From positions 1,612,501-1,676,500 of the forward strand of contig NZ_JAJLMN010000001.1 of assembly GCF_021730615.1 (NCBI RefSeq): a stretch of DNA of 64,000 nt, read 5' to 3'. Of the stretch, positions 1-9,800 are shown piece by piece. Within the stretch, counting starts at the first letter, position 1. Every line of letters begins with the position of its first letter. Position numbers and translations under genes: made by a program. Below the pieces are notes generated by a model. That model was given only the letters and a program-made list of their open reading frames with translations. It was not told where the DNA came from and searched no databases. This stretch comes from Lichenibacterium dinghuense (GTDB taxonomy: Bacteria; Pseudomonadota; Alphaproteobacteria; Rhizobiales; Beijerinckiaceae).

Positions 1-31
1 CAGATCGACTGTCGCTCCGCGAAGGCACCCC

Positions 32-1204
32 TCACCGCAGCGCGGCGAACACCCCCGACGGCTCCGGATAATCCTCCTCCGGCTGCCCGCCCACCGCCCT
101 GATCCGCGCCTCGGCCGCCGCGATCGCCCCGGCGCCGTCGAGCACGCGCAGCGTCAGGTCGTAGCGCCGCTCCTCGCCGTGTTCGAGCATGGCGAGCTCG
201 CCCCGCTCGCGCGCGAAGGCGTGGCCCGGAACGTGGTTGGTCCCCGGCTCGATCCCGAGCGCGTAGGCGCCGGCCTGGAAGTGCTGCCACTCGGTGAAGC
301 AGGGCAGCTGCGCCTTGACGACCTCGACGGCGAGGCCGATCCCCAGCGCGTCGTTGACGACCGCGTAGGGCACGCGGCCGGCCGCGTCGGCGCGGAGGTC
401 GTGCTCCCACACCTGCTCCGAGACCCCGTCCCGCGGCGCCGGCATGGTCCGGTAGCCGACGCCCTGCCGGCGGTAGGCGTCCCCGGCGTGGGACGCCATC
501 ACGACGTCCGCCACGGGAGCAAGGAAGCGCGCGCCCTCGTCGAGCACCGGGTAGCCCACGTTGAGGTGGTAGAGCAGCATGTGCGGCGTGCGATAGAAGC
601 CGTGGTTGACCACGCGGTCGCGGATCCGGATCTCGTCCGAGCCGACCTCGGCCTCGATGCGGCGGTGGAGGTGCAGGTCCTCGCCGAACACCGCGGACTG
701 GCGCACGAGCCCTTCGCACCAGAGCGTGCAGCGGTCCCCGTCCCAGCGCTCGCCGTAGCCGCCGAGCCGCGCCGGCACGGTGCCGACGCGCCCGTGGATC
801 GTGTGCCTCACGGTGGAGCGCGGGCCGTAGTGGTACTGCGGCGCGGGCTCCTCGGCGTTGAAGCCGACGTGGTCGAGCCCGCAGGTGACGAGCAGGCCCG
901 AGAAGCTCCGGAGGAAGCCGAGCCCGCCCTCGCCCTCGGTCTCGTGGAGGCCGGGGTGGCGGAAGCCGGTCGGCGACTGCCAGCCGACCGCGCGGCCGCT
1001 GTGCTCGCAGGCGCCGATGTCGAGCCCGCGGTCCACCAGCACGTCGAAGGCGAGGCCGGTGCCGGTGCGGAACTCCAGCACCCTGACGCCGCGCTCGACG
1101 CCGTCGCCGAGCGTCACCAGACGCACGCCCGCGAAGGCCGCGAGGCTGCCGGTGCGGCGCGCGAGGTCGAGGCGCGACGACGGCCGCCCGTAGAGGTCCA
1201 CCAT
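32..1204 (-). CDS. DUF4432 family protein (aldose 1-epimerase-like)
   Basis: A 390-residue cytoplasmic protein with no signal peptide or membrane segment. The N-terminal part (VDRGLDIG near residue 57, then a QSPTGF motif) and the later HGRVGT, YHLNVGYP and EPGTNHVPG motifs match the DUF4432 group of the galactose-mutarotase beta-sandwich fold. The likely role is interconversion or binding of a sugar or sugar acid, but the substrate is unknown. The ATG at 1204 has a good Shine-Dalgarno (GAGGGG about 7 nt upstream). It is the last gene of a minus-strand run gloB-cupin-DUF4432 and starts 19 nt after the cupin stop. Family assignment comes from recognised motifs; the catalytic role is inferred only. 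Confidence 0.85.
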   Translation of the reverse strand: MVDLYGRPSSRLDLARRTGSLAAFAGVRLVTLGDGVERGVRVLEFRTGTGLAFDVLVDRGLDIGACEHSGRAVGWQSPTGFRHPGLHETEGEGGLGFLRSFSGLLVTCGLDHVGFNAEEPAPQYHYGPRSTVRHTIHGRVGTVPARLGGYGERWDGDRCTLWCEGLVRQSAVFGEDLHLHRRIEAEVGSDEIRIRDRVVNHGFYRTPHMLLYHLNVGYPVLDEGARFLAPVADVVMASHAGDAYRRQGVGYRTMPAPRDGVSEQVWEHDLRADAAGRVPYAVVNDALGIGLAVEVVKAQLPCFTEWQHFQAGAYALGIEPGTNHVPGHAFARERGELAMLEHGEERRYDLTLRVLDGAGAIAAAEARIRAVGGQPEEDYPEPSGVFAALR

Positions 1205-1223
1205 GATGTTTCCCCTCGCGACG

Positions 1224-1673
1224 CTATGGACGGGGCATCGGCCGCCAGTTCGGCGGCGCCAGCTCGAACCCCTCGAAGCGGAAGCCCGGCGCCACCGTGC
1301 AGCCCACCAGGGTCCAGGCCCCGAGGCTCGCCGCCGTCTGCCAGCAGTGCGCCGGCACGGCGAGCTGGAGGCTCTGCGCGGCGCGGAGGTCCGGCCCGAG
1401 CCGGTGCGCCGCGGCGTCGTGGCCGTTCGGCGACAGGGTGATGACCAGCGGCGCGCCGGCGTGCCAGTGCCACACCTCGGCGGCGTCCACGCGGTGCCAT
1501 TCCGACACCTCGTCCCCGGCCAGCAGGAACAGGATGGCGGTCGAGCGCGGCCGACCGTCGGCGCCCGAGGCCGGGTCGCGGAAGGTTTCGCGGTAGTGCC
1601 CCCCCTCCGGGTGCGGCGCGAGGTCGAGCAGGCGGACGACCTCGCGGGCCGACAGGGCGGCGAGGCCGCTCAC
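1224..1673 (-). CDS. Cupin domain protein (DUF985 type)
   Basis: A 149-residue small cupin. The motif PHPEGGHYRETF near the N-terminus, the WHRVDAAEVWHWHAG metal-site-like segment and a C-terminal VAPGFRFEGFEL strand are characteristic of the DUF985 cupin family, single-domain beta-barrels often called sugar-epimerase-like. I chose the GTG at 1673 rather than a far-upstream ATG because it overlaps the gloB stop as GTGA, a classic translational-coupling junction, and the N-terminal LSAREVVRLL helix then starts where family members do. The longer reading frame upstream is only a shadow of gloB. Substrate unknown; probably cotranscribed with gloB and the DUF4432 gene. Confidence 0.85.
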   Translation of the reverse strand: MSGLAALSAREVVRLLDLAPHPEGGHYRETFRDPASGADGRPRSTAILFLLAGDEVSEWHRVDAAEVWHWHAGAPLVITLSPNGHDAAAHRLGPDLRAAQSLQLAVPAHCWQTAASLGAWTLVGCTVAPGFRFEGFELAPPNWRPMPRP

Positions 1674-2440
1674 GCGCGGTTCTTCCGCTCGCGCAGAACG
1701 GCGAAGACCTCGGCCGGATCGCCGCCCGGCAGCCCCGCCGCGGCCTGCACGGCCGGCACGGCGCAGCGCAGGAAGAGGTTCGCGGCGAGCTCCAGCGACA
1801 GGGTGGTGGGCAGGGTCGGGTGACCGGCGGCGCGCAGCCGCTCGACCTCGCCGGCGCGCTCCTTCAGCACGGCGTTGTCGGGCTCCACCGACAGGGCGAA
1901 CTTCGCGTTCGACACCGTGTATTCGTGGCCCGCGTAGACCTGCGTTTCGCCGGGGAGCTGCGACAGCTTGAGCAGCGAGTCCCACATGGTCGCCATGGGG
2001 GTCTCCATCACCCGGCCGCAGCCGAGCGAGAACAGCGTGTCGCCGGCGAAGAGCGCGCCCGCCTCCTCGAACCAGTAGACGACGTGACCGGCCGTGTGGC
2101 CCGGCGTCGCCAGCACCGCGGCCTCGAGGTGCCCCACCAGCACCTCGTCGCCCTCCTTCACGCCGAGGTCGACGCCGCCGATCTTGGCCGCCTCGGCGGC
2201 GGGGCCGACCACCCGCAGCTTGGGGAACTTCGCCTTCAGGGCCGGGATGCCGTCGGTGTGGTCGGCGTGGTGATGCGTCACCAGGATGTCGGTCAGGGTC
2301 CAGCCCGTCTCGGCCAGCGCCTTGAGCACCGCGCCGGCCTCCGGCGCGTCGATGGCGGCCGTGGCGCCCGTCGCGGAATCGTGCACCAGCACGCCGTAAT
2401 TGTCGGATCGGCAGGGGAACTGGTGGAAGTGGGCCGTCAT
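1670..2440 (-). CDS. gloB: Hydroxyacylglutathione hydrolase (glyoxalase II)
   Basis: A 256-residue metallo-beta-lactamase-fold hydrolase that cleaves S-D-lactoylglutathione to D-lactate and glutathione, the second step of methylglyoxal detoxification in the cytosol. The binuclear metal signature THHHADHTDG is present (about residues 55-64), followed by the TPGHTAGHV histidine, the FAGDTLF aspartate and the YAGHEYT histidine. The C-terminal HAGH-like helical domain with LFLRC is complete, so length and motifs match GloB. The start is the ATG at 2440; a much longer frame upstream runs antisense to nothing recognisable and is rejected. The stop overlaps the downstream cupin start. Confidence 0.95.
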   Translation of the reverse strand: MTAHFHQFPCRSDNYGVLVHDSATGATAAIDAPEAGAVLKALAETGWTLTDILVTHHHADHTDGIPALKAKFPKLRVVGPAAEAAKIGGVDLGVKEGDEVLVGHLEAAVLATPGHTAGHVVYWFEEAGALFAGDTLFSLGCGRVMETPMATMWDSLLKLSQLPGETQVYAGHEYTVSNAKFALSVEPDNAVLKERAGEVERLRAAGHPTLPTTLSLELAANLFLRCAVPAVQAAAGLPGGDPAEVFAVLRERKNRA

Positions 2441-2586
2441 GCGCGCGTCCTCGGCTCGAAGCGTCGAGCCGACGCCACTACAGCGTCCCGCGGCCGACCG
2501 CACCGCACAACGCGCGGAAAGGTGTGCGGGATCGGCACGGGGTCCGGAAATTCGGGCGGGGGGCCCGCGCCGGCCCCGCGCCCCGC

Positions 2587-5277
2587 TCAATACCGGCGCA
2601 GCAGCCGCTCCAGGTAGTCCTGCTCGGCCTGCGGGCGCGACGGGTCGCCGAGGCGGCGGCGCAGCTCCTCCAGCACCTGCTGGGCGCGGGCGCCGGGGCT
2701 GGCGCCGACCGTCCGGCCGTCGGGGTCGTTGGAGTTTCCGCCCATGTCGGCCTGCCCGCGGCGGGGGCGGCCGAGCGGGTCCGTCCGCTGGCCGTTCGGG
2801 CCGCCGGTGCCGTCGTCGTCGCCCTCGCCGTCCTGCGCGTTCTGCTGGCCCTGGCCCTGCTGCGCCATCTGCTTCTGCAGGCCCTGCGCGCCCTGCTGCA
2901 GGCCGCGCAGCGCGCGGCCCTGCGCTTCCACCGCGCGGTCGGTGCCGCCCTGCCCCTCGCCGAGCGCGCTCTCGGCCTCCTTCATGGCCTTGCCGGCGGC
3001 GTCGAAGCCCTTCTCGCCTTCGAGCCCGAGGTCCCGCATCTGCTTCTGAAGCTGTCCGAGCCTCTGGCGCAGCGCGTTCTGGCGGCCTCCGAGGTCGCCG
3101 CCCTGCCCGCCCGAGCCGGCGCCGCCCTTCTGGCCCTGGCCGCCCGGCATCTGGCCACCCTGCTGCCCGGCCCCGTCCTGCGGCGCGCCGTCGGCGCCCC
3201 CCTGCCCGTCCGCCTGCTTGCCGTCGCCCTGCTGGCCCGCATCGGGCTGGTCGCCGTTGTCCTGCGCGTCCCCGTCGTCGCCGTCGCCCTGCGCCTTGCG
3301 GTCCTCGCGCCCCTTCTTGAAGGTGTCGTCGCGCAGGGCCTGCTGGTCGCGCGTCATCCGGTCGAGGTCGCGCATCGACTGGTCCATCTGGCGCTGCGCC
3401 TGCTGCTGGGCATTCGAGCGCCGCTTCGCGGTCTTCAGGTTGTCGAGCACGCCGCGGAGCTGGTCGAGCATGCGCTGCGCTTCCGCGACGTCGCCGTCCT
3501 TCATCGCCTGCTCCATGCGGTCGATCATGCGCTGGAGCTGGTCGGGCGTGACCGTGCGGGTGCGCGCGTTGGGATCCTGGCGGTCCGCGCGCTGCTGCGA
3601 CTCCGCCTTCCGGGCCATCTCGGCCAGGTATTTGTCGAGCTGCTTGCGGAGCGCGTCGGTCAGGCGCTTGATCTCCTCGGGCGGCGCGTTGCGGGCGAGC
3701 GCGTCCTTCAGCTCCGCCTGGAGCGCCTTCAGGTCCGCCTCGGTCTTCGACAGGTCGCCGTCCTCGATCTGCAGCGCCATGGCCCACAGGAGGTCGGCGA
3801 CGCCGATCAGGTCCTCGTCGGTCCGGGCCTCGTCGAGCCGCGTCTTGGCGGTGCGCAGGCCGAGGAACACCGGCGGGGGGATGTCGAACACGTCCGGCGC
3901 CAGCGTCAGCGCGTCGAGCGCGGTGTCGAGGCCGTCGCGGTGGTCGGGGTCGAGCACGAGGTTCCGCCGCTGCTCGACCAGGGCGCGCGCCAGCGGCTGG
4001 CTGAAGCCGCGCGCCGGCAGCACCACGCTGGTCGGCGCGCTGCGGCCGGTGTTGCCGCCCTCGTCGTGGGCGGCGAGCACCATGGTCACCGTCGCGCCCG
4101 CCCAGGGGCTGTCGGCGAGGTCGGCGGTGGTCTCGCCCTTGCCGAGCCCGCGGGCCGCCGCCGGCAGCGCCAACGGCAGCTTCGGCGGCGGCACCAGCGT
4201 GCGGCCGGTCACGGGCGTGCCGTTCACGATCGGGTCGGACAGCAGCGCCTCGGCGGACACGACGCCGTAGTCGTCGCCCACCGTGTAGCGCAGCGTCATC
4301 GAACCCCGGGCGTTGCGGACCGGCCGGCCGTCGAGCGCGATCGTGGGCGGCAGGTCCGGGATGGCGCGGAGGTCGTAGGAGGCCAGGGCCGCGCCGTCGC
4401 GTTTCACCGTGACCCGCCCGTCGCCGCCGAGCTTGAAGCGCCGCTCGGTCGCGGCGTCGGCGCCCGCCTGCGGGGCCGGCTTGTCGGGGGCGGCGTCGGG
4501 GCCGGGCGCGGCGGTGACGCCCCCCTCGGCCGCGACCTCGACCTTCCCCGCGCCCGCCGCCCGGACCACCACGGTGGATCCCACCGGGGCCGCGACAACG
4601 GCGGGGGCGCCGTCCGCCGACGCCGGGGGCGCGCCGGCCCCGGACAGGACCACCGGCGGCCGGCCCGTATAGGCGGGCGGATCGATCCAGCTGTCGAGCC
4701 GGAAGCCCGCCGCGGGCGCGCCGGCGCCGAACCAGTCGAAGGCGGCGGCGAGGCGCCCGTCCCGGTCGGGGCCGGCCGCGAAGGCGCCGGCCGCGGCGAG
4801 CAGCAGCGCGCCGGCCCGCAGGGCGTAGCGGTCGCGGTCCACGAGGCGCGGCGAGGGCGCGCGGACCCGCAGGGCCGTGAGCGCGGCCTCGAGCCGGCGC
4901 TGGTGCAGCGCCCAGAGCGCGCGCGTGGTGGCGTCGGCGTCCGGGTCCGCGAGGGCGTCCTCGGCGGAGGAGATCGGGCGATGCGGCAGGCCGGAGTCGC
5001 GGTCGAGGCGCGCCAGCGCGTCCCGCCGGCCGGGCAGACGGCCGCGGGCCGCCGTCCAGAGCACGGCCGCCAGGGCGGCCGCGAAGGCGAGCACGCCCAC
5101 GGCGCGCAGCGCGCGCGGCAGCGCCACCCACAGGCCGAACCACGACACGGCCAGGAACAGCCCGGCGAGCGCCAGCACCGCCACGGCGGCGGGCCACAGC
5201 CGTTCGAAGACGAGCACGGCCCGCGCCCGCGCGAGGGGCCGGTCCAGCGCCCGACGTTTCTCACCTGCGTCCGCCAC
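2587..5277 (-). CDS. TIGR02302/DUF4175 family membrane protein
   Basis: An 896-residue protein of the alphaproteobacterial DUF4175 (TIGR02302) family. Residues about 20-75 hold two closely spaced hydrophobic segments and a further one lies near residues 150-170. The central part contains a predicted periplasmic beta-rich region. The C-terminal third (from about residue 560) is low complexity, rich in Gln, Gly and Asp with runs such as QQAQRQMDQSM, as is typical of this family. It starts with GTG at 5277. No enzymatic function is established; its place in the envelope is inferred from the membrane segments. A 146-nt gap separates it from gloB. Family membership is confident, function unknown. 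Confidence 0.88.
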   Translation of the reverse strand: MADAGEKRRALDRPLARARAVLVFERLWPAAVAVLALAGLFLAVSWFGLWVALPRALRAVGVLAFAAALAAVLWTAARGRLPGRRDALARLDRDSGLPHRPISSAEDALADPDADATTRALWALHQRRLEAALTALRVRAPSPRLVDRDRYALRAGALLLAAAGAFAAGPDRDGRLAAAFDWFGAGAPAAGFRLDSWIDPPAYTGRPPVVLSGAGAPPASADGAPAVVAAPVGSTVVVRAAGAGKVEVAAEGGVTAAPGPDAAPDKPAPQAGADAATERRFKLGGDGRVTVKRDGAALASYDLRAIPDLPPTIALDGRPVRNARGSMTLRYTVGDDYGVVSAEALLSDPIVNGTPVTGRTLVPPPKLPLALPAAARGLGKGETTADLADSPWAGATVTMVLAAHDEGGNTGRSAPTSVVLPARGFSQPLARALVEQRRNLVLDPDHRDGLDTALDALTLAPDVFDIPPPVFLGLRTAKTRLDEARTDEDLIGVADLLWAMALQIEDGDLSKTEADLKALQAELKDALARNAPPEEIKRLTDALRKQLDKYLAEMARKAESQQRADRQDPNARTRTVTPDQLQRMIDRMEQAMKDGDVAEAQRMLDQLRGVLDNLKTAKRRSNAQQQAQRQMDQSMRDLDRMTRDQQALRDDTFKKGREDRKAQGDGDDGDAQDNGDQPDAGQQGDGKQADGQGGADGAPQDGAGQQGGQMPGGQGQKGGAGSGGQGGDLGGRQNALRQRLGQLQKQMRDLGLEGEKGFDAAGKAMKEAESALGEGQGGTDRAVEAQGRALRGLQQGAQGLQKQMAQQGQGQQNAQDGEGDDDGTGGPNGQRTDPLGRPRRGQADMGGNSNDPDGRTVGASPGARAQQVLEELRRRLGDPSRPQAEQDYLERLLRRY

Positions 5278-5651
5278 GGCCGCACTCCCGTTTCAGCGCA
5301 CCCGCCATCAGTCTAGGGAGAAACGGGGCGGAACGCGAATGTGTGCCGCCGGCGACCCGGCGACACTCGGGCGCGGGGCGCGCCCCGGCCGTGAAAGGCT
5401 CGGGCCGTCGCCCGCCCCGCGTCCGAAGCGTCTCCGCCGGTGCCCCTGGCCTCGCGGCGTTCGGAGGAGCCGCTGCAGCGCCGCGGTCGCGTCCGCTGAG
5501 GCGCCGGTCGCCGCCGAAGCCATACCGCGACGGCTGCCGCATCATCGCCTCGCTGTCCGACCAGTGGTGAGCGTGGGGCCGGGGCGGGCCGGCGCTGGCC
5601 CGCCCCGGTCCGAGCTGTTAAGCCGCGGCGTCCCCGCACAGGAAGCCGCCC
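5278..5651. other. Intergenic region between divergent genes
   Basis: This 374-bp spacer separates the divergent DUF4175 and GST genes. No reading frame in it resembles a known protein. It should hold the promoters of both genes, but I see no distinct operator. An AGGA-type ribosome binding site lies just before the GST start. Confidence 0.5.
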
Positions 5652-6248
5652 ATGATCCTCCGCTCCGCCCCCGCCTCGCCGTTCGGCCGCAAGGTCAAGA
5701 TCGCCGCGGCCCTGCTCGGCCTGTCCGTGTCGGTGGTGGAGGCCGACACGGCGTCCCCGACCGACTCGCTCCGCCGCGAGAACCCGCTCGGCAAGATCCC
5801 GACGCTGATCCTCGAGGACGGCACCACGCTCTTCGATTCTGCGGTGATCGTCGCCTACCTCGACGCCGTGGCGGGCGGCAACCGCCTGATCCCCGCCGAG
5901 CTCGGCCCACGCTTCGCGGCGCTGCGGCTCGAATCCCTGGCCGACGGGCTCGGCGACGCCGCGCTGCTGCAGGTCTACGAGGGGCGCTGGCGCGCGGCCG
6001 AGAAGCGCGAGGCCGCCTGGGTCGAGCATCAGGCCGGCAAGGTCGAGCGCGCGCTCGCCGCGCTGGAGGCGGAGCCGCCGGCGGGGGCGATCACGGTCGG
6101 GTCGATCGCGCTGGCCTGCGCGCTGGGCTACCTCGACCTGCGCTTCGACGGCCGCTGGCGCGGCGGGCACCCGCGGCTCGTGGCTTGGCTCGACGGCTTC
6201 GCCGCGGCGGTGCCGGCCTTCGAGGCCACTCGCGTCAAGCCCGCCTGA
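5652..6248 (+). CDS. Glutathione S-transferase family protein
   Basis: A 198-residue soluble GST. The N-terminal thioredoxin-like domain (residues 1-80) shows SPFGRKVKIAA at the usual catalytic/glutathione position, NPLGKIPTL with the conserved cis-proline, and the FDSAVIVAYLD segment that contacts the glutathione gamma-glutamyl group. Residues 85-195 are the all-helical C-terminal domain. The bacterial catalytic residue in such proteins is usually Ser; S7 or S10 is a candidate. The start ATG has AGGA 8-9 nt upstream. It is followed by a hairpin shared with the convergent porin gene. Substrate unknown. Confidence 0.9.
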   Translation: MILRSAPASPFGRKVKIAAALLGLSVSVVEADTASPTDSLRRENPLGKIPTLILEDGTTLFDSAVIVAYLDAVAGGNRLIPAELGPRFAALRLESLADGLGDAALLQVYEGRWRAAEKREAAWVEHQAGKVERALAALEAEPPAGAITVGSIALACALGYLDLRFDGRWRGGHPRLVAWLDGFAAAVPAFEATRVKPA

Positions 6249-6258
6249 ACGCGAGAAG

Positions 6259-6276
6259 GCCCGGCGCGCGCCGGGC
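6259..6276. terminator. Bidirectional hairpin terminator
   Basis: A perfect 8-bp inverted repeat (GCCCGGCG, 2-nt loop, CGCCGGGC) lies between the convergent GST and beta-barrel genes, 10 nt after the GST stop. There is only a short TT after it, so it is probably a weak or factor-assisted terminator. Confidence 0.6.
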
Positions 6277-6302
6277 TTCCCGTCGATCCGGCGCGCCGGA
6301 TC

Positions 6303-6986
6303 CTAGAAGTGGTAGTTCACGCCGACCTTGACCGCGGAGGTGCCGAGGCCGATGCGCGTCACGTCGGGCGTGTAGGCGTAGTTGTAGGCTTGGCCGAGGT
6401 CCGTGTAGAGGTACTCGGCCTTGGCCGACAGGTTCGGCATGAAGGCATATTCCACGCCGGCGCCGACCGCGTAGCCGTTGAGGAAGTTGGTGTTCGACAG
6501 GTACACGTTGCGCGGCGTGTCGTAGATCGTCGAGTGCAGGTTGCCGCCCGCGTAGCCGCCGGTCACATACACGAGGAAGCGGTTGACCGCGTAGCCGGCG
6601 CGGGCCCGCACCGTGGTGGCGAAGTTGAGGTTGCTCTTGGTCGTCAGCGGGCCTGCGCCGGTCTGGCTGTTGCCGATGCTGGCGAAGTCGGCGTCGGCCT
6701 CCAGGCCGACCACGAGCTGCTGGTACTGGTAGTTGTAGCCGACCGTGCCGCCCGCGAGCGCGCCGCCGAGGCTGCCGGCGAGGCCGTTGCCGGTGCCCTT
6801 CGAGTCGCCGCCGCCGTAGCCGGCGTTGAAGCCCGCATAGGCGCCCGTCCAGGTGAAGATGGGCGTGTAGGCCGGCGGCACGTAGGCCGGGGCGCGGCGC
6901 GGCAGATCGGCGGCGGACGCGCCGGACAGGGCCGAACCGCCCAGCACGGCCGACATCGCCACGACGGCCGACAACAGATGCTTCAT
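6303..6986 (-). CDS. Outer-membrane beta-barrel protein (Omp25/31-like)
   Basis: A 227-residue outer-membrane protein. A Sec signal peptide (basic MKH, hydrophobic LLSAVVAMSAVLGG, cleavage near ASA-AD) precedes the mature start ADLPRRAP, a hallmark of small rhizobial porin-like barrels. The mature part alternates glycine/aromatic strands (FTWTGAYAGFNAGYGGG) and ends in a strand with terminal phenylalanine (VKVGVNYHF), the usual Bam recognition signal. I place the start at the ATG at 6986, which has GGAG 9 nt upstream, rather than the GTG 18 nt earlier. The likely role is a structural or general envelope barrel; no ligand is evident. Confidence 0.88.
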   Translation of the reverse strand: MKHLLSAVVAMSAVLGGSALSGASAADLPRRAPAYVPPAYTPIFTWTGAYAGFNAGYGGGDSKGTGNGLAGSLGGALAGGTVGYNYQYQQLVVGLEADADFASIGNSQTGAGPLTTKSNLNFATTVRARAGYAVNRFLVYVTGGYAGGNLHSTIYDTPRNVYLSNTNFLNGYAVGAGVEYAFMPNLSAKAEYLYTDLGQAYNYAYTPDVTRIGLGTSAVKVGVNYHF

Positions 6987-7493
6987 CACTGAACTCCGAA
7001 CCACGCTGAACTCGCCGAGGACGTGGAGTCCTGATCCACTCCGCCTCGTCCCGATGTCCAGTGTTTACCCTAACGTGGGGCGTTCGAGCAAATATGTCCG
7101 CAATCTGGCAAAGTCGTCGTCAGTCGTATCGACTCAAATGCAGCCGTTTACACTTCGTTCATCAAGCCTATTCGCCATAGCGATACAGTGTTCTCACCGC
7201 ACAGATGCGGCCATGGCCGATCATTCAGGGTGAACGATCGCTTAAATCGGAAGGCTGATCTTGCGATCGCTGGCCAAGCTCGGCGGCGGAGGGGTCGCGG
7301 CGCGGCACCGGCCGGCGTGCGCCCACCGCCTCACGCCCGCGAGCGACGGACGCATGGCACACGCAGTTCGGAGACCGGTCGAGGTCCGGCGACGCGCCCG
7401 CCGCATTCCGGCGGCCCGGCCGCGCGCCGGGCTCCGGCGAGGTCCCGTCGGCCCTCACCCGCTCGTCGGCGGCCCCCGAACCTCGGCCCGGCT
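6987..7493. other. Intergenic region, lower GC, promoter of beta-barrel gene
   Basis: About 500 bp without a convincing gene. The stretch around 7050-7260 is clearly less GC-rich than the surroundings, as expected for the promoter and leader of an abundant outer-membrane protein. No CtrA box, riboswitch or tRNA-like fold was seen. The rest, toward 7493, is high-GC sequence after the reductase stop codon. Confidence 0.45.
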
Positions 7494-9533
<2,040 letters not shown>

Positions 9534-9615
9534 GCGCGACTCCTGGTTCGTCCTGGCCCCAATCCCGCCTGTCGGCAGGGCCCAGTCGGGGGCGCGGGGC
9601 ATGAGGTTTCGGAGG

Positions 9616-9630
9616 TGAACAAGCCGTTAA
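9616..9630 (-). promoter_or_regulatory. Near-consensus CtrA box upstream of HPt gene
   Basis: Read on the minus strand the site is TTAA-CGGCTTG-TTCA, one mismatch from the CtrA consensus TTAA-N7-TTAA. It is 83 nt before the HPt start, the same distance range (73-87 nt) as the three perfect boxes elsewhere in the window. Function is inferred. Confidence 0.4.
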
Positions 9631-9800
9631 CGACGTTGCCCGATGCCGTTTGGGGGTGGTTTCAATCCCCGGACGTCCCGAGTAGACTGGCATTTGGTTA
9701 ATGTTTCGCATTCGATGGATTGTCCCGCTTCCGCCGGCGCGGGTTGAATGTCGATGCGTTGTTCTTGACCGCGTGAGTTCCCAGGGTGGGCGAGGCGAGT

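Noticed and set aside
2524-5316. 930-codon plus-strand frame over the DUF4175 gene
   Set aside because: Mirror of the Gln-rich low-complexity coding strand; no domain, and the minus-strand gene has recognised family features.
7188-7490. Small frames in the region between the beta-barrel and the ferredoxin reductase
   Set aside because: Arg/Pro-rich with no ribosome sites or recognisable motifs; treated as intergenic.
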